DNA from: JBMNNS01 sp050942625
Lineage (GTDB): Bacteria > Bacillota > Dethiobacteria > DTU022 > UBA8154
Assembly: GCA_050942625.1 (NCBI GenBank)
Contig: JBMNNS010000007.1
Span: forward strand, 1-32,769
DNA: 32,769 bases
Direction of reading: 5' to 3'
Positions within the stretch are counted from its first letter, which is position 1. Each line of letters begins with the position of its first letter. This document shows positions 15,386 through 22,470 of this stretch, piece after piece. The notes under the pieces were generated by a model. That model saw only the letters and a program-made list of their open reading frames with translations. It made no database searches and was not told where the DNA came from. The position numbers were made by a program, and so were the translations under genes.

Positions 15386-16375
15386 CTACCCACTATTTAC
15401 TTTCCTACTTTCCATCCTCCCAACCTTCCAACTTCCCGCATTCAAAGGGATGATTTCACTAAGGTGGTAAAAATAAGCTTCTTCTAAAAGCTGTTGTTTG
15501 TTATAAATAAGTTTTACTTTGTAAAAGAAATCACTTTTATTTTTGAAACGGAGGTCCAGCAGCTTTATAAAATGTTTCCCCTTTTCTTCCCACTGGATAA
15601 TATGATAGTAGGAAGTAAGTTGGCGTAAAAGGGAACCGGGCGCACTTTGCAGGGCCTTGAGGGTCAGGGGGGTTGGGGGTTTCCTCTCCATTATGGTATT
15701 ATTACAGATTTTGTTTTCAAGAGGATCCAGTGTTCCATGAATAATTTCATGTGGTCGTTCAATGAGAAAATCCCATTTTGCTAACCCCTTTAAAGCCGGC
15801 AATACAGTCAGGCGTTCCTTTGGAGAAAAAACATTATATTTTTTTTGCAAAAATAGTTTTGCACTAAGCCGCATTTTATAACGCAACAGCAGGTACAACA
15901 TTACCAATAAAAGGGCAATTACGGCAGCGTTTTGGGGACTTTTATAGGCAAAAAATACTGGTATAAAAATAAAGAGAAGAGCAGGATCGATAAATGTTAG
16001 CAAGTTGCCGGCAGAGCGCTTATGGGAGAAAGGCCACCAAAGTTCTGCACCATAAGAGTTTAAGAAGTCCAGAAAACCGTGTGAGAGCGTTCCAGCCAGG
16101 GCCCAAAAAAAATAGGAGAGGAGCTCCCCGCCAAAATCCAGAAAAATTATTCCTGCCACCAGGGCAGAAAAAAATAATAAACCACTTAAGGAATGGGAAG
16201 GGCCCCGGTGGTGTTTAATAAAAGGGATGTTACCTTTTAACTTGACGATGACATCAAGATCAGGAGCTAAGGCCCCAAAAACTGTAGCACAATAGATGGG
16301 GTTGTAGGGAGTTATATTTTGCCCGGAAAGGGCTGCTATTCCCAGGCCAACAATGGCATGGGTAAAGGGATCCAT
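15386..16375 (-). CDS. DUF457/YdjM-type membrane-bound metal-dependent hydrolase
   Basis: N-terminal half (about residues 1-170) has the family pattern: MDPFTHAIVGLGIA with His6, GALAPDLDVIV, and HHRGPSHSLSG, which together supply His/Asp metal ligands, set between four or more membrane helices. The C-terminal half (about 185-329) is soluble and not recognised. The family is annotated as metal-dependent hydrolase by similarity, with no known substrate. ATG 16375 follows the SD GGAGGT. The last 18 residues (NAGSWKVGRMESRKVNSG) are encoded by a G/A-rich, quasi-repetitive stretch that looks like non-coding low-complexity DNA captured into the frame. The 106-nt upstream gap has an extended -10 (TGTTATAAT, minus strand) as a weak promoter. 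Confidence 0.82.
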   Translation of the reverse strand: MDPFTHAIVGLGIAALSGQNITPYNPIYCATVFGALAPDLDVIVKLKGNIPFIKHHRGPSHSLSGLLFFSALVAGIIFLDFGGELLSYFFWALAGTLSHGFLDFLNSYGAELWWPFSHKRSAGNLLTFIDPALLFIFIPVFFAYKSPQNAAVIALLLVMLYLLLRYKMRLSAKLFLQKKYNVFSPKERLTVLPALKGLAKWDFLIERPHEIIHGTLDPLENKICNNTIMERKPPTPLTLKALQSAPGSLLRQLTSYYHIIQWEEKGKHFIKLLDLRFKNKSDFFYKVKLIYNKQQLLEEAYFYHLSEIIPLNAGSWKVGRMESRKVNSG

Positions 16376-16481
16376 TTATTTTACCTCCACGTTTTGTTTC
16401 AGAAAAATCCATGAATGTGAAACTGGATAATTCTATTATAACAAATCAAATATAAAAATTGAGGAGGTAATATTTGTATAT

Positions 16482-17111
16482 TTACCCTTTAATTTTTAAA
16501 GGTATGCCTGTTGCAACAAGATAAACCTCAGTGGCCTGGGAAGCAATTTTTTGGTTTACCCTCCCGGCCAGATCCCGAAATACCCTTCCCAGGTAGTGTT
16601 CAGGGACAATGCCCCAGCCAACTTCATTGCTAACCAGAATGCCGGTGAGGTTTCTTTGGTTTAATGCCTTAATAAAAAGTTCTGTTTTCTCCAGAACATA
16701 TTTTTCCAACGCATCTTCCTGGTTTTGGAGAGGGTTTTGGCCTAAAATACTGGGGGATGCAGTATCCCAACAGCTTTGCCGTTCATTAAAGGAGCTTTTT
16801 CCCTCCCCTAGATACTCAAAAAGCATATTTGTAATCCAGAAGGTCACACAGTCAACCAATAAAAGATGGTTGTCGGGTATTAATTCTACTGCAGCTGCCA
16901 GGTCATAAGGTTCCTCGATCGTTTTCCAGTCACGAGGACGGGATTGCCGGTGGAGATTAACCCGGCGCTGCATTTCTTCATCACCGACAAGTGCAGTGGC
17001 TAAATAAACGATTCCTGCCTTCTGGCCATTTATAGCCTTTTCACTGGCAAGCCTCTGGGCAAAACTGCTTTTACCGCTGCGGGCTCCCCCGGTAACCAAA
17101 GTTAGTTTCAT
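16482..17111 (-). CDS. cobU: Adenosylcobinamide kinase / adenosylcobinamide-phosphate guanylyltransferase
   Basis: Phosphorylates adenosylcobinamide and then transfers GMP to it, in cobalamin salvage and assembly. The P-loop GGARSGKS is at residues 8-15, the guanylylated His is about residue 54 in NLHRQSRPRDW, and VDCVTFWITNML and VSNEVGWGIVP are the usual GTP-site and family blocks. At 209 aa it is longer than typical (175-190): residues about 105-140, Ser/Gln/Asn rich, form an insertion before the EKTELFIKAL helix. It starts 4 nt after the btuF stop with SD GGAAAGGA inside btuF, so it is co-transcribed with btuF under the upstream riboswitch. Confidence 0.92.
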   Translation of the reverse strand: MKLTLVTGGARSGKSSFAQRLASEKAINGQKAGIVYLATALVGDEEMQRRVNLHRQSRPRDWKTIEEPYDLAAAVELIPDNHLLLVDCVTFWITNMLFEYLGEGKSSFNERQSCWDTASPSILGQNPLQNQEDALEKYVLEKTELFIKALNQRNLTGILVSNEVGWGIVPEHYLGRVFRDLAGRVNQKIASQATEVYLVATGIPLKIKG

Positions 17112-17115
17112 AATT

Positions 17116-18111
17116 TTATTCCTTTCCGAAAAGGTCGGGGTAAAGTACCCCGGTTATTTCTTTAAGGCCCTCAATTATACGTGGGCCTCCCCGGTAAATA
17201 ATGTTTTCATCGCTGATAATATGAACTTTATTGTTTTTTACAGCTGATAACACCTCCCACCCTGGTCTCTTTTGCAGATCTGTAAAGTCACTCATGCTGC
17301 CAGCAGTTGCAAAATAAAAGTCGGGGTCTTCTTCAATCAGTTTTTCCAGGCTAAAAAGGGGATATCTATCCCCCCCAGGGCTGCTGACAACTTTGCCGGC
17401 AGCTATTTCCAATATTTCATAAAGAAAGGTGTCAGGTCCCACGGTAGTAAGCGGATCATGCCAGATTTCAAAAAATACACTGGGCCTTTCTTCTACAGGT
17501 ATTGTAGCTATTTTAGCTTTGATCTCCTCATAATCTTTTTTAATTGCTGCAGAGAGTTCTTCAGCTTCCTTACTTTTGCCGGTTACAGCCCCTATAGTTT
17601 TAATATCGGCAAAAATTTGGGCAAAACTATGTGGTTCAAAAGCTAAGGCTGGGATGCCGGCCTGGTTAAGTGCCTCAAGGGTACCAAAATTCAGGATGTT
17701 ACCTATAACGAGGTCGGGGTTCAGGGAAATTATTTTTTCCAGGCTGGGGTCTGAAAAGCCGCCAATTTTTTCAATATCTAGAGCTTCAGGGGGGTAATCG
17801 CAGTAGTCTGTAACTCCTATCAGGTTTTCCCCCAGCCCAAGGGCAAATAATATTTCAGTATGGGCAGGTACCAGGGAAATAATTGTTTCCGGGGGAGTGT
17901 TAATGGTGATTTTTTTGTTCAGGTAATCTTCAACCTCTACAGGAAAAAGGTTGGAGGGGGATTCCTTTTGGAGGTGATCACTGGGGTCCAGGACACCTTC
18001 CTGTACCGGGCTTGGCGAACAACTTGCCACAAAAAAAATGCCGGTTAGAAAAATAGTCAAGGTTATAGCATAAAAACCCAATTTAATTTTTTTAGCAATT
18101 GTTTTGTCCAA
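17116..18111 (-). CDS. btuF: Cobalamin/corrinoid ABC transporter substrate-binding lipoprotein
   Basis: Extracellular lipoprotein of the helical-backbone metal/corrinoid receptor family. A hydrophobic signal ends in VASC (Cys30), the predicted lipidation site, followed by a Ser/Pro linker. The binding fold shows the family blocks RIISLVPAHTEILFALG-like (about 85-105), VTDYCDYPPEA, GGFSDPSLEKIISLNPDLVI, and the C-terminal RPGWEVLSAVKNNKVHII. TTG 18111 has an AAAAGGAG SD about 9 nt upstream. Corrinoid rather than iron or heme specificity is supported by the cobalamin riboswitch in front and cobU behind. No permease or ATPase gene is adjacent, so it must work with a transporter encoded elsewhere, or deliver corrinoids to a shared one. 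Confidence 0.88.
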   Translation of the reverse strand: MDKTIAKKIKLGFYAITLTIFLTGIFFVASCSPSPVQEGVLDPSDHLQKESPSNLFPVEVEDYLNKKITINTPPETIISLVPAHTEILFALGLGENLIGVTDYCDYPPEALDIEKIGGFSDPSLEKIISLNPDLVIGNILNFGTLEALNQAGIPALAFEPHSFAQIFADIKTIGAVTGKSKEAEELSAAIKKDYEEIKAKIATIPVEERPSVFFEIWHDPLTTVGPDTFLYEILEIAAGKVVSSPGGDRYPLFSLEKLIEEDPDFYFATAGSMSDFTDLQKRPGWEVLSAVKNNKVHIISDENIIYRGGPRIIEGLKEITGVLYPDLFGKE

Positions 18112-18202
18112 TTTACTTACTCCTTTTTAATATTGTAGTTTAGCCCCTGATCGGTTAAAATGTTTATAGGTAGTTCAGGGAGATTGGCAAAGGGCAAGAA
18201 AG

Positions 18203-18231
18203 AAAAAAATCCCGGCATTTTTAGGGCGGGA
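18203..18231 (-). terminator. Riboswitch expression-platform terminator
   Basis: On the minus strand TCCCG (18231-18227) pairs with CGGGA (18214-18210), extended by one C-G pair past a bulge, and is followed by seven T residues (18209-18203). It lies between the cobalamin aptamer and btuF. The stem is short but GC-rich. Confidence 0.65.
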
Positions 18232-18247
18232 AAGCTACAAGTAACAT
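18221..18247 (-). CDS. 8-aa leader peptide ORF in the cobalamin riboswitch leader
   Basis: ATG at 18247 reads MLLVAFPP and stops at TAA (18223-18221). A perfect AAGGAGGT SD (18262-18255) stands 7 nt upstream, better than most genes here. The last codons form the 5' arm of the terminator and the stop codon lies in its loop. Upstream, CCTT (18273-18270) can pair with AAGG of the SD around the loop CGCGAAC. Translation of this ORF is inferred, not shown; see the finding. Confidence 0.5.
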   Translation of the reverse strand: MLLVAFPP

Positions 18248-18282
18248 TTCACGCACCTCCTTGTTCGCGAAGGCCAGCACGT

Positions 18283-18468
18283 TAATCTGAACAGGCAGGT
18301 TTCCTGGCTCCCCTTCATGGCTATTTCTTTCCCTTCCCCCATTTAGAGTTACTTTGGAGTGGTATTGAAAGAAGCTAAGGGGTAACAGTGGCGCGACCGC
18401 GTAGGAATTGCACCTACTTCCCTTTTAATAGTGACATCTTTCATGACACCATGACACCTGTTCAGGCT
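18283..18468 (-). promoter_or_regulatory. Cobalamin riboswitch aptamer
   Basis: Read on the minus strand, the region has AAAGGGAAGTAGGTGCAATT followed by CCTAC (a hairpin at 18401-18417), the conserved GCCACTG (18392-18386), and the B12 box AGCCAGGAAACCTGCC (18309-18294) followed by TG. These elements in this order define the cobalamin (adenosylcobalamin-class) aptamer. Boundaries are approximate. A terminator follows and then btuF-cobU, so cobalamin is expected to repress corrinoid uptake and salvage. Confidence 0.92.
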
Positions 18469-18486
18469 GCATTTTCAATTTCGTTC

Positions 18487-18515
18487 ATTCTATCACACTG
18501 CCCTGAAAAGAGCAA
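18487..18515 (-). promoter_or_regulatory. Promoter of the riboswitch/btuF-cobU transcript
   Basis: On the minus strand TTGCTC (18515-18510), a 17-nt spacer, then TAGAAT (18492-18487). The predicted start, about 18480, lies just before the aptamer, as expected. Confidence 0.65.
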
Positions 18516-18619
18516 CAGGGATGAAAGATTGATAAAGATTGATGTTAAAGACCTGGCTAAAATCAAAAGATCTTATAAATATTGGTACCCGGTTGCCCAA
18601 AAAAATATAATGCTTATAC

Positions 18620-18648
18620 TTGGTTAACCCCGAGAAATTACATAATAT
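18620..18648 (+). promoter_or_regulatory. Probable promoter of the CoA-transferase/GNAT gene
   Basis: TTGGTT (18620-18625), a 17-nt spacer, then TAATAT (18643-18648), about 30 nt before ATG 18679. It is divergent from the riboswitch promoter. The rest of the 567-nt gap between btuF and this gene is the riboswitch leader. Confidence 0.45.
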
Positions 18649-18678
18649 TTATTAATTTTATGGGGGGCAATTTTAAAG

Positions 18679-20574
18679 ATGGATGCATTTGCAGAAAGCG
18701 AAAAATTACGAGCTCTCAAAGAGAAATACCCCCATAAGTTTGCTTCAGAAAAGGCCATATTTAGCAATATTCATGCTGGGGATCGTCTTTTTATTGGTAC
18801 AGGCTGCGGGGAACCACAATATCTTGTTAAAGCCCTTATTAACTATGTAAAATCTCACCCCAAGGCTTTTTACGATGCAGAAGTAATTCAGGTTTGGTCC
18901 CTGGGGGTAGCTCCTTACACAGATGAAAAATTTAAGTCCAATTTCCGTCATAACTCCTTTTTTATTGGAGAAAACACCCGTAATGCTGTTAATGAATGCA
19001 AAGCTGATTATACGCCAATATCACTTTCAGAAGTACCCCGTTTATTTAACCGCAAGGTAGTACCAGTGGATGTAGCCCTTATTCAAACTTCGCTGCCGGA
19101 TGAACATGGCTATTTAAGCCTGGGTATTAGCGTTGATATTGTGAAGGTAGCAGTGGAAAATGCTTCGTTGGTTATTGCTCAGGTGAACCCACAGATGCCG
19201 CGCGTCCATGGGGATTCCTTCCTGCATATTGAAAATGTGGACTATATTATCCCTTATAATGAACCACTTTTGGAGTACCCCAGAAAAAATGCAGGTAAGA
19301 TTGTGGAACGCCTGGGGGGGTACCTGGCTCGCGTGGTTGAGGATGGTGACACGATCCAGGTTGGATACGGCTACATCCCCAATGCCATTTTGACCGGCCT
19401 TTATGCCAAAAAAAATCTTGGGGTTCATACAGAACTGCTCAGCGACGGCATTGTGGATTTGATGCGAAGGGGGATTGTTGACAATTCCAAAAAGGAAATT
19501 AATCGTGGTAAAACAGTTGCTGCCTTCTGTATGGGTAAGAGGGAAACGTATGCTTATCTTCACAACAATCCGGGAGTGGAATTCAGGACCATTGATTATA
19601 CAAACAACCCCCTTGTAATTGCCCAACATCGAAATATGGTTGCGATCAACAGTGTCCTGGAAATTGATCTTACAGGGCAGGCAACTGCCGAATCCCTTGG
19701 GAAAACTTTTTATGGTGGTGTTGGTGGCCTGGCCGATTTCATGAGGGGCGCAGTTTTGTCCCCAGGAGGTAAAACCATAGTGGTTTTGCCCTCAACTACT
19801 ACAAATGGCGAAGTATCTAGAATTGTCCCTTTTCTACAAGAAGGGGCTGGCGTTACCCTTTTAAGGAGCGATGTTCATTATGTCATTACTGAATATGGGA
19901 TAGCCTATCTGTATGGAAAAAATATTAGGGAAAGGGCAATGTCACTCATTTCCATAGCTCATCCCAAATTTAGGCCCTGGCTTATTGCCAAGGCCAAAAA
20001 GCAGTCCCTTATTTATATGGACCAGAGGTTTATTCCTGGAACAAGAGGTGAATACCCTGAAGATTTGGAGACATACAAAACAACTAAAAGCGGTCTGCGC
20101 CTTCTTTTAAGGCCAGTGAAGATTAGTGATGAGCCGCTATTAAAAGATTTTTTCTATGCGCTATCTGATAAAAGCATGTATAAACGTTTTTTTTCAAAGA
20201 GAAGGGATATACCACACAGGATTTTGCAGGATTATTTTGTAGTGATAGACTATACGAAAGAAATGGTGATTTTGGCTGTAAAGGAATGTAAAGGAAAAGA
20301 AATTATTCTTGGCGTGGGTCAGTATGGAATTATTGAAGGAACACTTACTGCTGAAATTGCGATGGTGGTCAGGGATGATTACCAAAACAAGGGTATTGGA
20401 ACAGAAATACTTTCTCATTTGACCTTTATTGCTAAAAAACAAGGGTTATCAGGTTTCAGGGGCGAGACTCATTATCTGAACGCTGCGGTTTTTTTTCACC
20501 TGTTTAAAAAAATGGGGTTTGGGATTGAAAAGGAAATTGATACCGGTTTGTGTATCCTAAATTTAACCTTTTAA
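18679..20574 (+). CDS. Acetyl-CoA hydrolase/CoA-transferase fused to a GNAT acetyltransferase
   Basis: Two-domain cytosolic protein of 631 aa. Residues about 1-455 form a class I CoA-transferase of the acetyl-CoA hydrolase/4-hydroxybutyrate CoA-transferase type: GCGEPQYLVKAL near the N-terminus, GYGYIPNAILTGL, the HTELLSDGIVDL block whose Glu252 I take as the catalytic glutamate, and TEYGIAYLYGKNIRERA. Residues about 475-631 are a GNAT domain with the acetyl-CoA loop in AEIAMVVRDDYQNKGIGTEI. Activity would be CoA transfer between acetate and another acyl group; the GNAT part may acetylate proteins or sense acyl-CoA. SD GGGGGG at 18662-18667 is 11 nt from ATG 18679. This fused architecture occurs elsewhere in anaerobes, to my knowledge; the substrate is unknown. 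Confidence 0.88.
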   Translation: MDAFAESEKLRALKEKYPHKFASEKAIFSNIHAGDRLFIGTGCGEPQYLVKALINYVKSHPKAFYDAEVIQVWSLGVAPYTDEKFKSNFRHNSFFIGENTRNAVNECKADYTPISLSEVPRLFNRKVVPVDVALIQTSLPDEHGYLSLGISVDIVKVAVENASLVIAQVNPQMPRVHGDSFLHIENVDYIIPYNEPLLEYPRKNAGKIVERLGGYLARVVEDGDTIQVGYGYIPNAILTGLYAKKNLGVHTELLSDGIVDLMRRGIVDNSKKEINRGKTVAAFCMGKRETYAYLHNNPGVEFRTIDYTNNPLVIAQHRNMVAINSVLEIDLTGQATAESLGKTFYGGVGGLADFMRGAVLSPGGKTIVVLPSTTTNGEVSRIVPFLQEGAGVTLLRSDVHYVITEYGIAYLYGKNIRERAMSLISIAHPKFRPWLIAKAKKQSLIYMDQRFIPGTRGEYPEDLETYKTTKSGLRLLLRPVKISDEPLLKDFFYALSDKSMYKRFFSKRRDIPHRILQDYFVVIDYTKEMVILAVKECKGKEIILGVGQYGIIEGTLTAEIAMVVRDDYQNKGIGTEILSHLTFIAKKQGLSGFRGETHYLNAAVFFHLFKKMGFGIEKEIDTGLCILNLTF

Positions 20575-20604
20575 AAACTAATGTCAAAGACTTATATCCT
20601 AATT

Positions 20605-20703
20605 ATTGCCTTTGGTAGGGGTGGACGACCCTGTCCAATAATTCCACGAATAATATGGTTAATTTTAGCTTTAATAAAGTTGGACATGCGGCCTTCTGTC
20701 CAA
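20605..20703. repeat. Intergenic fold-back repeat (copy B)
   Basis: Starts with ATTGCCTTTGGT and a hairpin TGGAC/GTCCA (20622-20637), then, 43 nt on, a second hairpin TTGGACA/TGTCCAA (20680-20703). The first 33 nt match copy C (23668-23700) at 29 positions. It fills most of the gap between the CoA-transferase gene and the MBL lipoprotein promoter. Confidence 0.7.
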
Positions 20704-20756
20704 ACATACTGTCGGCTATGGCTTTTTGCAGCAGTATCTTCAATTAAATATTAAAA

Positions 20757-20785
20757 TTGACATGATTTATATTTCTGTTCATAAA
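20757..20785 (+). promoter_or_regulatory. Probable promoter of the MBL-GerMN operon
   Basis: TTGACA (20757-20762), a 17-nt spacer, then CATAAA (20780-20785). The -35 is perfect and the -10 is fair. Confidence 0.5.
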
Positions 20786-20853
20786 TTAGTAGAGGAGGCC
20801 TAAAGCCGGCCATAAAAATTGTGGGCCTATTTTGTTGGCCTGAGGGGAGACAG

Positions 20854-21738
20854 ATGATTATGGGCGGGAAAAAAGTCACCTGGTTGTTAATTGTGGTCTT
20901 AATAGCAACAGTTTGGGCAGGTTGCCGCCTTATTGCTGAAAGGAGGACGCAAGAGGTGGAAGAGGGATCTTGCCTGGAAGAGGAGGTTGATGAGGGATTG
21001 ATAGGGAAGGAACAAATGCCTGGTACAGAAGGGGTTTTTGAAAAAGAGGTGCTGCTGCAGTACCTTGGGCATTCTTCCTTTTTGCTCCAGGTAGATGAAT
21101 TTAGCATTCTCATGGATCCATATTCACCAGATGTGGGTTATGGATCGCTTCGATTAGGGGCAGATGTGGTTACCACCAGCCATGAACATATGGATCACAA
21201 CTATGTTTCCGCTGCCCCTGGGGCAAAGGTTTTAAAGGGGCTAACTTCGGATGGCCTGGGTTGGGAGGATGTTTCCTATTCCGCTGGGGATGTTACTATT
21301 ACCAATCTGCCCACCTACCATGACGGATCCTCCGGGAAACTAAGGGGCCGCAATAGCGCTTTCATTTTTGACATTCCAAACCTTCGCCTGGTCCATCTTG
21401 GGGACCTGGGACATTCACTAAGTGAAAGTGACCTTGAAAAATTGCTCCCGGTGAATATTTTACTTATTCCTATTGGGGGCCATTACACTATTGACGCCCA
21501 GAGGGCCAAAGAGATTATAGAGCAGGTAAAGCCCAATGTTGTCATTCCTATGCATTATCAATCAAAGGCGACAAGAAATTGGCCTCTGGCAGGGTTGGAT
21601 GAATTTACTAAAGGGTTGGAAAATGTTAAAGAGGTTGGGAGCAAGCCCCTCAGTCTTAAGGCAGAGGAGTTACCAGAAAGTACTGAAATTTGGGTCATGG
21701 AGCCCAACCCTGATGTCAGTGAAAAGAAGGAGCGATAA
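20854..21738 (+). CDS. Metallo-beta-lactamase-fold hydrolase, predicted lipoprotein
   Basis: N-terminal hydrophobic segment ending in VWAGC (a slightly atypical lipobox), an acidic linker, then an MBL domain from about residue 60. The metal motif HEHMDH (HxHxDH) is intact, with further ligands likely in HLGDLGH and PMHYQ. The fold is closest to the UlaG/RomA-type zinc hydrolases (GHSSFLLQVD start, NSAFIFDIPNLRLVHLGDLGH). Such proteins are usually cytosolic, so an exported lipid-anchored form is notable. ATG 20854 is chosen for GAGGGGAG at about 20842-20848. It is followed 3 nt after its stop by the GerMN lipoprotein; the two form an operon. Substrate unknown. Confidence 0.82.
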   Translation: MIMGGKKVTWLLIVVLIATVWAGCRLIAERRTQEVEEGSCLEEEVDEGLIGKEQMPGTEGVFEKEVLLQYLGHSSFLLQVDEFSILMDPYSPDVGYGSLRLGADVVTTSHEHMDHNYVSAAPGAKVLKGLTSDGLGWEDVSYSAGDVTITNLPTYHDGSSGKLRGRNSAFIFDIPNLRLVHLGDLGHSLSESDLEKLLPVNILLIPIGGHYTIDAQRAKEIIEQVKPNVVIPMHYQSKATRNWPLAGLDEFTKGLENVKEVGSKPLSLKAEELPESTEIWVMEPNPDVSEKKER

Positions 21739-21741
21739 AGC

Positions 21742-22305
21742 ATGAACATTCAAAAAAAATTGCAAGTTGGAGTTTTCTTGCTGGCTTTTGTTACCCTATT
21801 AGCTGTTGGTTGTGTATTGGATAAAAACCCTTCACCTTCCCAGCCCTCCCCAGGGGAAGTTTCTCAGGAAACGGAAGGGGGACAAACCGGGGAGGTAGTT
21901 GCTTTATATTTTGCAGATGCTGGGGCAAATGGCCTGGTTAAGGAAGAGAGGGAAATAGTTTTTGATGATGAGGAAAATATTGCGTTGTTTGTTTTGGAAG
22001 AGTTGTTAAAAGGCCCTGTTTCCCCAGAACTGGAGCGGACCATTCCACAGGGTGTAAGGGTTGTGAGCATTACTGTTGAAGAGGGGATCGCAACTGTGGA
22101 CTTTTCAGAGGAACTAAGGTCCAAGCATTCAGGGGGTTCAACCGGTGAACTTTTAACCGTTTATTCCATTGTGAATACCCTTACTGGTCTTCCTGGCTTG
22201 GAAAAAGTCAAGTTTCTGATCGAAGGTAAGGAACTTGAGACCCTTGCCGGCCATATGGAATTGTCCGAACCGGTTGCACCAGACTGGAACATGGTTTTGG
22301 ATTGA
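21742..22305 (+). CDS. GerMN-domain lipoprotein (sporulation/germination)
   Basis: 187-aa lipoprotein with signal sequence ending LAVGC (Cys24), a Ser/Pro/Gly-rich linker to about residue 50, and one GerMN domain: EVVALYFADAGANGLVKEERE, then VLEELLKGPVSPELERTIPQGVRVVSITVEEGIATVDFSEEL, then LLTVYSIVNTLTGLPGLEKVKFLIEGKE, listed here as separate blocks. Bacillus GerM, with two such domains, acts between the spore membranes in sporulation and germination; the single-domain form here is common in Clostridia. SD AAGGAG (21728-21733) stands in the end of the upstream MBL gene. The shared operon suggests both lipoproteins act outside the membrane. Confidence 0.85.
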   Translation: MNIQKKLQVGVFLLAFVTLLAVGCVLDKNPSPSQPSPGEVSQETEGGQTGEVVALYFADAGANGLVKEEREIVFDDEENIALFVLEELLKGPVSPELERTIPQGVRVVSITVEEGIATVDFSEELRSKHSGGSTGELLTVYSIVNTLTGLPGLEKVKFLIEGKELETLAGHMELSEPVAPDWNMVLD

Positions 22306-22440
22306 GGCTGTGCAGGAAATAAGGGGCAAAAGACCAAGAAGCAAGAAACAGGAGGCAAAGGACATAAACCAAATGCCCAGGGATGACTCGTGGTCGCCCG
22401 TAATAGGGATCCGATTGGTGGACGGTATGGGCTGGCGGTC

Positions 22441-22470
22441 AATGGCCGCCCTTATAAAAGGGCGGCCATT
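22441..22470. terminator. Perfect 13-bp hairpin over the DUF3786 stop codon
   Basis: AATGGCCGCCCTT (22441-22453), loop ATAA, AAGGGCGGCCATT (22458-22470). It covers the last codons and stop of the minus-strand gene and lies about 135 nt beyond the plus-strand GerMN gene. It is symmetric and could terminate both transcripts, but no T tract follows on either strand. The 146-nt gap before it contains an A/G-rich low-complexity stretch (22316-22370). Confidence 0.5.

Noticed and set aside
18388..18627. Plus-strand 79-codon ORF
   Set aside because: It lies across the cobalamin aptamer and its promoter on the other strand, has no SD, and its composition is not protein-like; it is a shadow of the riboswitch.
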